NCBI GenBank assembly: GCA_016839425.1
Contig: JAEOUI010000447.1
Span: 1-8,280 of the forward strand
Source: Promethearchaeota archaeon
Lineage (GTDB): Archaea; Asgardarchaeota; Lokiarchaeia; Sigynarchaeales; SOKP01
Direction: 5' to 3'
Length of the DNA stretch: 8,280 nt
Shown here: positions 5,741-8,280 of the stretch, piece after piece
How the letters are laid out: every line of letters starts with the position of its first letter
Position numbering within the stretch: position 1 is the first letter of the stretch
Program-made: the position numbers and the translations under genes
The notes under the pieces: generated by a model
Database searches by the model: none
Told to the model about the DNA's origin: nothing
Seen by the model: the letters and a program-made list of their open reading frames with translations, nothing else

Positions 5741-6685
5741 TTAATATTTTACTTCTTTTTCTTTCAAATAGTCAAACACCGAATAAGCAGCAACAACTCC
5801 TTCAGCAACGCCGGTAATTGCCTGCTTAAAGGGTGCGTCGGCAACGTCTCCAGCAGCATATATTCCAGGTATATTTGTCTCTGATTTTCTGTTGATAATT
5901 ATTTCTTTCTTATTATTCAGTTTTACTTCTAATTGTTCGACCAATTGGGATTTTGGTAAGGAACCAATTTCTATAAAAACACCATTAACCTTGAATTCCT
6001 TCCCGTTTTCGAAAATAATAGCATTAACTGATGTATCACCTTTTATTTTAGTTATTTGAGTTTTAGTAATAACTTCAATTTTTTCATTTTCTTCTACTCT
6101 TTTCTGATTTATAGGTTCCGCTCGAATTTTCTTTCCCCTATAAATAATATACACTTTTTTTGCGTGCTGAGAAAGAAATAAAGCTTCTTTTGCAGCAGAA
6201 TCACTTCCTCCGATAACAGCTAATGTTTTATCTTTAAAGAAAACGCCATCGCATGTAGCACAATAAGACACGCCTTTTCCCGTAAATTCTTCTTCTCCTG
6301 GAATGTTTAATTTTTTTCTTTCGGAACCTGTTGCAACGATCACCGTTCTCGCCTTAAACAACATGAAAAATGATTTCAATACGAAATGATCTCCTTCTCG
6401 ATCAATACTCGTTATTTCATCCATAATATAAGAAATGTTCAAGGAATTCATATGTTCCCTAAACATTTCCATTAATCCTGTTCCGCTAGTTGATGTTATG
6501 CCTGGATAATTTTCGACTAAGTGAGTCGAAGCAATGAGACCCCCATAAGTCTTTCCTATCACCAGTAGATCTAAAGCAAAACGAGCGGCGTAGATTGCAG
6601 CTCCAATGGCTGTTGGACCTCCTCCCAAGATAACAACATCATATATTTTATCGCTATCTGGGATTCCAGAACTAATATTGAACAC
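5741..6685 (-). CDS. trxB: Thioredoxin-reductase-like flavoprotein
   Basis: Low-molecular-weight thioredoxin reductase family member of 314 residues; FAD-bound, expected to reduce the disulfide of thioredoxin, glutaredoxin-like proteins or PDO in the cytosol. The FAD-binding fingerprint is GGGPTAIGAA (21-30), the redox-active pair is CATC (142-145), the second dinucleotide fold is GGSDSA (159-164), and GIYAAGDVAD (274-283) is the C-terminal FAD motif. The residues that bind the 2'-phosphate of NADPH in the E. coli enzyme (HRRDGFR) read YRGKKIR (182-188), lacking the second Arg, so NADPH may not be the donor. The start is GTG at 6685, chosen because AGGAGG stands eight bases upstream. The first 14 bases lie inside the end of the preceding PDO gene, implying translational coupling and a reductase-substrate pair. 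The gene's base composition is clearly more AT-rich than the PDO it overlaps. Confidence 0.93.
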   Translation of the reverse strand: MFNISSGIPDSDKIYDVVILGGGPTAIGAAIYAARFALDLLVIGKTYGGLIASTHLVENYPGITSTSGTGLMEMFREHMNSLNISYIMDEITSIDREGDHFVLKSFFMLFKARTVIVATGSERKKLNIPGEEEFTGKGVSYCATCDGVFFKDKTLAVIGGSDSAAKEALFLSQHAKKVYIIYRGKKIRAEPINQKRVEENEKIEVITKTQITKIKGDTSVNAIIFENGKEFKVNGVFIEIGSLPKSQLVEQLEVKLNNKKEIIINRKSETNIPGIYAAGDVADAPFKQAITGVAEGVVAAYSVFDYLKEKEVKY

Positions 6686-7355
6686 GGATGTTTCCTCCTA
6701 TTAGCGATCTAAGTACCACATCAGCCCCGACTAAGCCTGATATGGCTTTTTGATCGTTAACTATGGTATATGGCACTCCCGCAGCGTCGTAATATTGGCC
6801 AATATCGATATTAGCAGCAATATCCACGATCACGGCTCTTATCTTGCCATTCGATGCGATTGCAAAAAGACTTGCGATTGTCGCCATTTGGGGGCAGTAA
6901 GGGCACGAGTTAGTGATCATTACCTTGATTGTTGATGGTTCAATGCGATCCAGATTTTGACGGATGGTTGCCTCGTAATAATTTGGAGCTCCAGCAAAGG
7001 CGAATAGTGCCTGAATAAAAGGTTGAATCTCAGGACCTTGGGGTGCGGCTAAATAGCGAATGATTTCTCTCCCCTCGTCGTTTAAGAATAGAATCGTGGG
7101 GACTCTTTGTATATCATGATCTCGGGCAAACCGAGGGTTTTCGTCAATAGAAAGCTCCTCAATCGTAAGCATTCCATTTGAATTCTCCTCGTAAATGCGC
7201 AACAATGACATGAATTGTCCACAATCCATGCAAGCTTGAACTGCCCTTCCGTCAGGTTCCACATGCTTTGAAGTAAAAACCTTTAATTTTACGGGTTTCT
7301 TTAGTTTGGTCATTTCTTGTTTTATAATATCTTTATATTTTTGATCAGAAGACAT
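6672..7355 (-). CDS. Protein disulfide oxidoreductase with CMDC and CPYC sites
   Basis: A tandem double-thioredoxin-fold protein of 227 residues, the size of the Pyrococcus furiosus PDO (glutaredoxin-like protein), which reduces, oxidises or isomerises disulfides of intracellular proteins. The N-terminal fold has CMDC (42-45) and the cis-Pro motif RVPTILFL (84-91, Pro86). The C-terminal fold has CPYC (151-154) and GVPYTIVND (193-201, Pro195). Both active sites are intact. Between the first strand (LKVF, 24-27) and CMDC there are about nine more residues than I recall in P. furiosus PDO, including a PDGR turn, which suggests a small hairpin beside the active site. The ATG at 7355 has AGGTGG nine bases upstream. 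It heads an operon with the overlapping trxB, its probable reductase. Sampled stretches are 45-53% GC against 23-33% in trxB and the second PDO. Confidence 0.92.
   Translation of the reverse strand: MSSDQKYKDIIKQEMTKLKKPVKLKVFTSKHVEPDGRAVQACMDCGQFMSLLRIYEENSNGMLTIEELSIDENPRFARDHDIQRVPTILFLNDEGREIIRYLAAPQGPEIQPFIQALFAFAGAPNYYEATIRQNLDRIEPSTIKVMITNSCPYCPQMATIASLFAIASNGKIRAVIVDIAANIDIGQYYDAAGVPYTIVNDQKAISGLVGADVVLRSLIGGNIRVQY
6694..6699 (-). promoter_or_regulatory. Strong Shine-Dalgarno site for trxB inside the PDO gene
   Basis: On the minus strand AGGAGG lies eight bases before the GTG start of the reductase and within the coding end of the PDO. It fixes the start at GTG 6685 and suits an internal cistron, in contrast to the first genes here that lack such sites. 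Confidence 0.75.
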
Positions 7356-7364
7356 TCGATATTT

Positions 7365-7370
7365 CCACCT
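7365..7370 (-). promoter_or_regulatory. Shine-Dalgarno site of the first PDO gene
   Basis: AGGTGG on the minus strand, nine bases before the ATG at 7355. It supports that start and a leadered transcript of about 40 nt from the TATA-like box at 7417-7427. Confidence 0.65.
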
Positions 7371-7389
7371 ATGATATTGAGTATTGTAC

Positions 7390-7404
7390 TTATTACAGTA
7401 ATAA
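7390..7404. promoter_or_regulatory. Perfect 15-bp inverted repeat at the PDO-trxB promoter (candidate operator)
   Basis: TTATTAC-A-GTAATAA is a perfect 7+1+7 inverted repeat. Counting about 25 nt from the TATA-like box at 7417-7427, the transcription start of the PDO-trxB operon falls inside it (near 7396). A dimeric repressor bound here would block initiation. A half-site, ACAGTAAT, occurs at 8269-8276 upstream of the second PDO gene. Confidence 0.5.
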
Positions 7405-7416
7405 TTGAGAAACCGA

Positions 7417-7427
7417 ATTTAAAATAT
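7417..7427 (-). promoter_or_regulatory. TATA-like box of the PDO-trxB operon
   Basis: Read on the minus strand as ATATTTTAAAT, about 65-70 nt upstream of the PDO start. It implies a leader of about 40 nt carrying the AGGTGG site. Other AT-rich candidates exist further upstream (7430-7450), so the assignment is provisional. Confidence 0.4.
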
Positions 7428-7514
7428 CTTTTGATATTAAATTAAAAATGTGGTTTAAAACAATTTTGTTGATAATGTGTTATGTATCGCAAATATTAAT
7501 AAATTATAAGTAGA

Positions 7515-8204
7515 TTACGAATACATTCCATCGTAATCTCTTTTTCCTTTTGTTAGTTTTTCTAACAAATCTTGAGGCGTGAAGGCACCAATCAAGTGGT
7601 CTTTTTCGTTAATTGTCGTATGCGGAACCCCTTGCACATTATATTTTATCGCAAGATCAGGATTCATATTTATATCAATAATCTCCACTTTTACTTTCCC
7701 TTTCGACAAGATGGCTATCAAATTTAAAATTGGAATAACTGTCGGGCAATAAGGACAAGAAAGCGTAATGAAAAGCTTTATAGTTGATTTTTGCACATTT
7801 TTAAGGCTTGATAAAATTGCGTCCTTGTAAAAAGAAGGTACTCCAGAGTAGTATCGTAGCGTTTCAATAAACGGTGCGAGCTCTGAACCAACAGGATTGG
7901 CTAAATATCTTATAACTTCTTTTCCATCTTGATCCAAAAATAAGATCGTTGGGACCTTTGTAATACTAAATTTTTGAGCCTTATCTGGGTGTTCTTCAGT
8001 CGAAAACTCTTCGATTTTCAACTTGTCACCAGAATTATTTACAAGAGTTTCCAATAAATTTAATGTTCCATTACACATCATACATTTTCTAGACTTTGTA
8101 CCATCTTCATTTGTCTTGAAATCTGTAAAGAACTTTAATGATATGTTTTCTTTAAGTGATTCCAAGCCTTTTTTAATGTTATTAAGTTCGTTTTCGCTAA
8201 ACAT
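7515..8204 (-). CDS. Second protein disulfide oxidoreductase with CMMC and CPYC sites
   Basis: A paralogue of the PDO downstream, 229 residues, with the same double thioredoxin-fold plan. The N-terminal fold has CMMC (41-44) and KVPTILFL (83-90, cis-Pro85). The C-terminal fold has CPYC (150-153) and GVPHTTINE (192-200, cis-Pro194). Shared landmarks with the first copy include the ExSxxExP segment after the second strand, the IRYLAxPxG stretch, and STIKxxIT-SCPYCP. It also has the longer loop before the first CxxC, here with an NEDGTK turn. It has no adjacent reductase; about 160 bp with a separate promoter separate it from the PDO-trxB operon, so it may share that reductase or serve different clients. 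No Shine-Dalgarno motif precedes the ATG at 8204, and a TATA-like box about 30 nt upstream suggests a very short leader. Composition is AT-rich, unlike the other PDO. Confidence 0.92.
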   Translation of the reverse strand: MFSENELNNIKKGLESLKENISLKFFTDFKTNEDGTKSRKCMMCNGTLNLLETLVNNSGDKLKIEEFSTEEHPDKAQKFSITKVPTILFLDQDGKEVIRYLANPVGSELAPFIETLRYYSGVPSFYKDAILSSLKNVQKSTIKLFITLSCPYCPTVIPILNLIAILSKGKVKVEIIDINMNPDLAIKYNVQGVPHTTINEKDHLIGAFTPQDLLEKLTKGKRDYDGMYS

Positions 8205-8230
8205 TGTATAATAAATTAGTTGTTTAGAAT

Positions 8231-8240
8231 AATAAATAAA
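8231..8240 (-). promoter_or_regulatory. TATA-like box of the second PDO gene
   Basis: TTTATTTATT on the minus strand, centred about 31 nt upstream of the ATG at 8204, predicts a leader of only a few bases. The surroundings are so AT-rich that chance matches are likely. Confidence 0.35.
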
Positions 8241-8280
8241 TTGAAAAAATTTTAATAAAAATTTCTAAACAGTAATCTCA

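Noticed and set aside
6750..7264. Small ORFs on both strands within the first PDO gene (6750-6935 plus, 7082-7264 minus)
   Set aside because: They overlap the CxxC-bearing PDO frame, which is certain from motifs; the Cys-rich look of these ORFs is a by-product.
8023..8211. Plus-strand ORF of 62 codons opposite the start of the second PDO
   Set aside because: It is antisense to the PDO N-terminus and has no supporting signals.

Overview
The window is AT-rich and looks archaeal. TATA-box-like elements sit about 25-30 nt upstream of several starts. Some first genes seem to have almost no leader, while a gene inside an operon has a strong Shine-Dalgarno site. Two proteins are archaeal-type two-domain protein disulfide oxidoreductases (PDOs). 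A compact SET-domain protein and a PAS histidine kinase in an AT-rich archaeal genome would fit an Asgard or similar uncultured lineage, but that placement is a guess from general impression and nothing here proves it.

Layout, left to right: (1) the last 56 codons of an unrecognised plus-strand gene, ending in a T-rich stretch; (2) a leader with a good TATA box and a soluble PAS-type sensor histidine kinase with a cysteine cluster. Its reading frame runs well upstream of its first ATG and appears to start at a non-standard ACG codon behind a GGGGAG ribosome-binding site; (3) a hexameric-type glutamate dehydrogenase, plus strand, followed by a T10 tract; (4) on the minus strand, a two-gene operon: a MobA-like molybdopterin guanylyltransferase and, 13 nt downstream, a 12-helix-class permease of the ArsB/NhaD/SLC13 (ion transporter) superfamily; (5) a 269-bp divergent spacer with a cluster of overlapping inverted and direct repeats next to the SET gene promoter; (6) a 158-residue SET-domain methyltransferase with a post-SET zinc motif, plus strand; (7) on the minus strand, a thiol-redox module: a PDO overlapping by 14 nt a thioredoxin-reductase-like flavoprotein, and upstream of it a second, separately promoted PDO paralogue.

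The clearest functional unit is the redox module. A flavoprotein with a CATC active site would pass electrons to a PDO with two CxxC sites (CMDC and CPYC), which maintains or forms protein disulfides. The second PDO (CMMC and CPYC) may share the reductase. A perfect 7+1+7 inverted repeat overlaps the expected transcription start of the PDO-reductase operon and is a candidate operator. The remaining genes (nitrogen assimilation, molybdenum cofactor, protein methylation, signalling) look like ordinary, loosely related neighbours. I see no mobile element, CRISPR array, tRNA or rRNA. The points most worth a second look are the ACG start, the conserved hairpin-like insert before the first CxxC of both PDOs, the altered pyridine-nucleotide motif of the reductase, the SET protein, and the two regulatory repeat sites.
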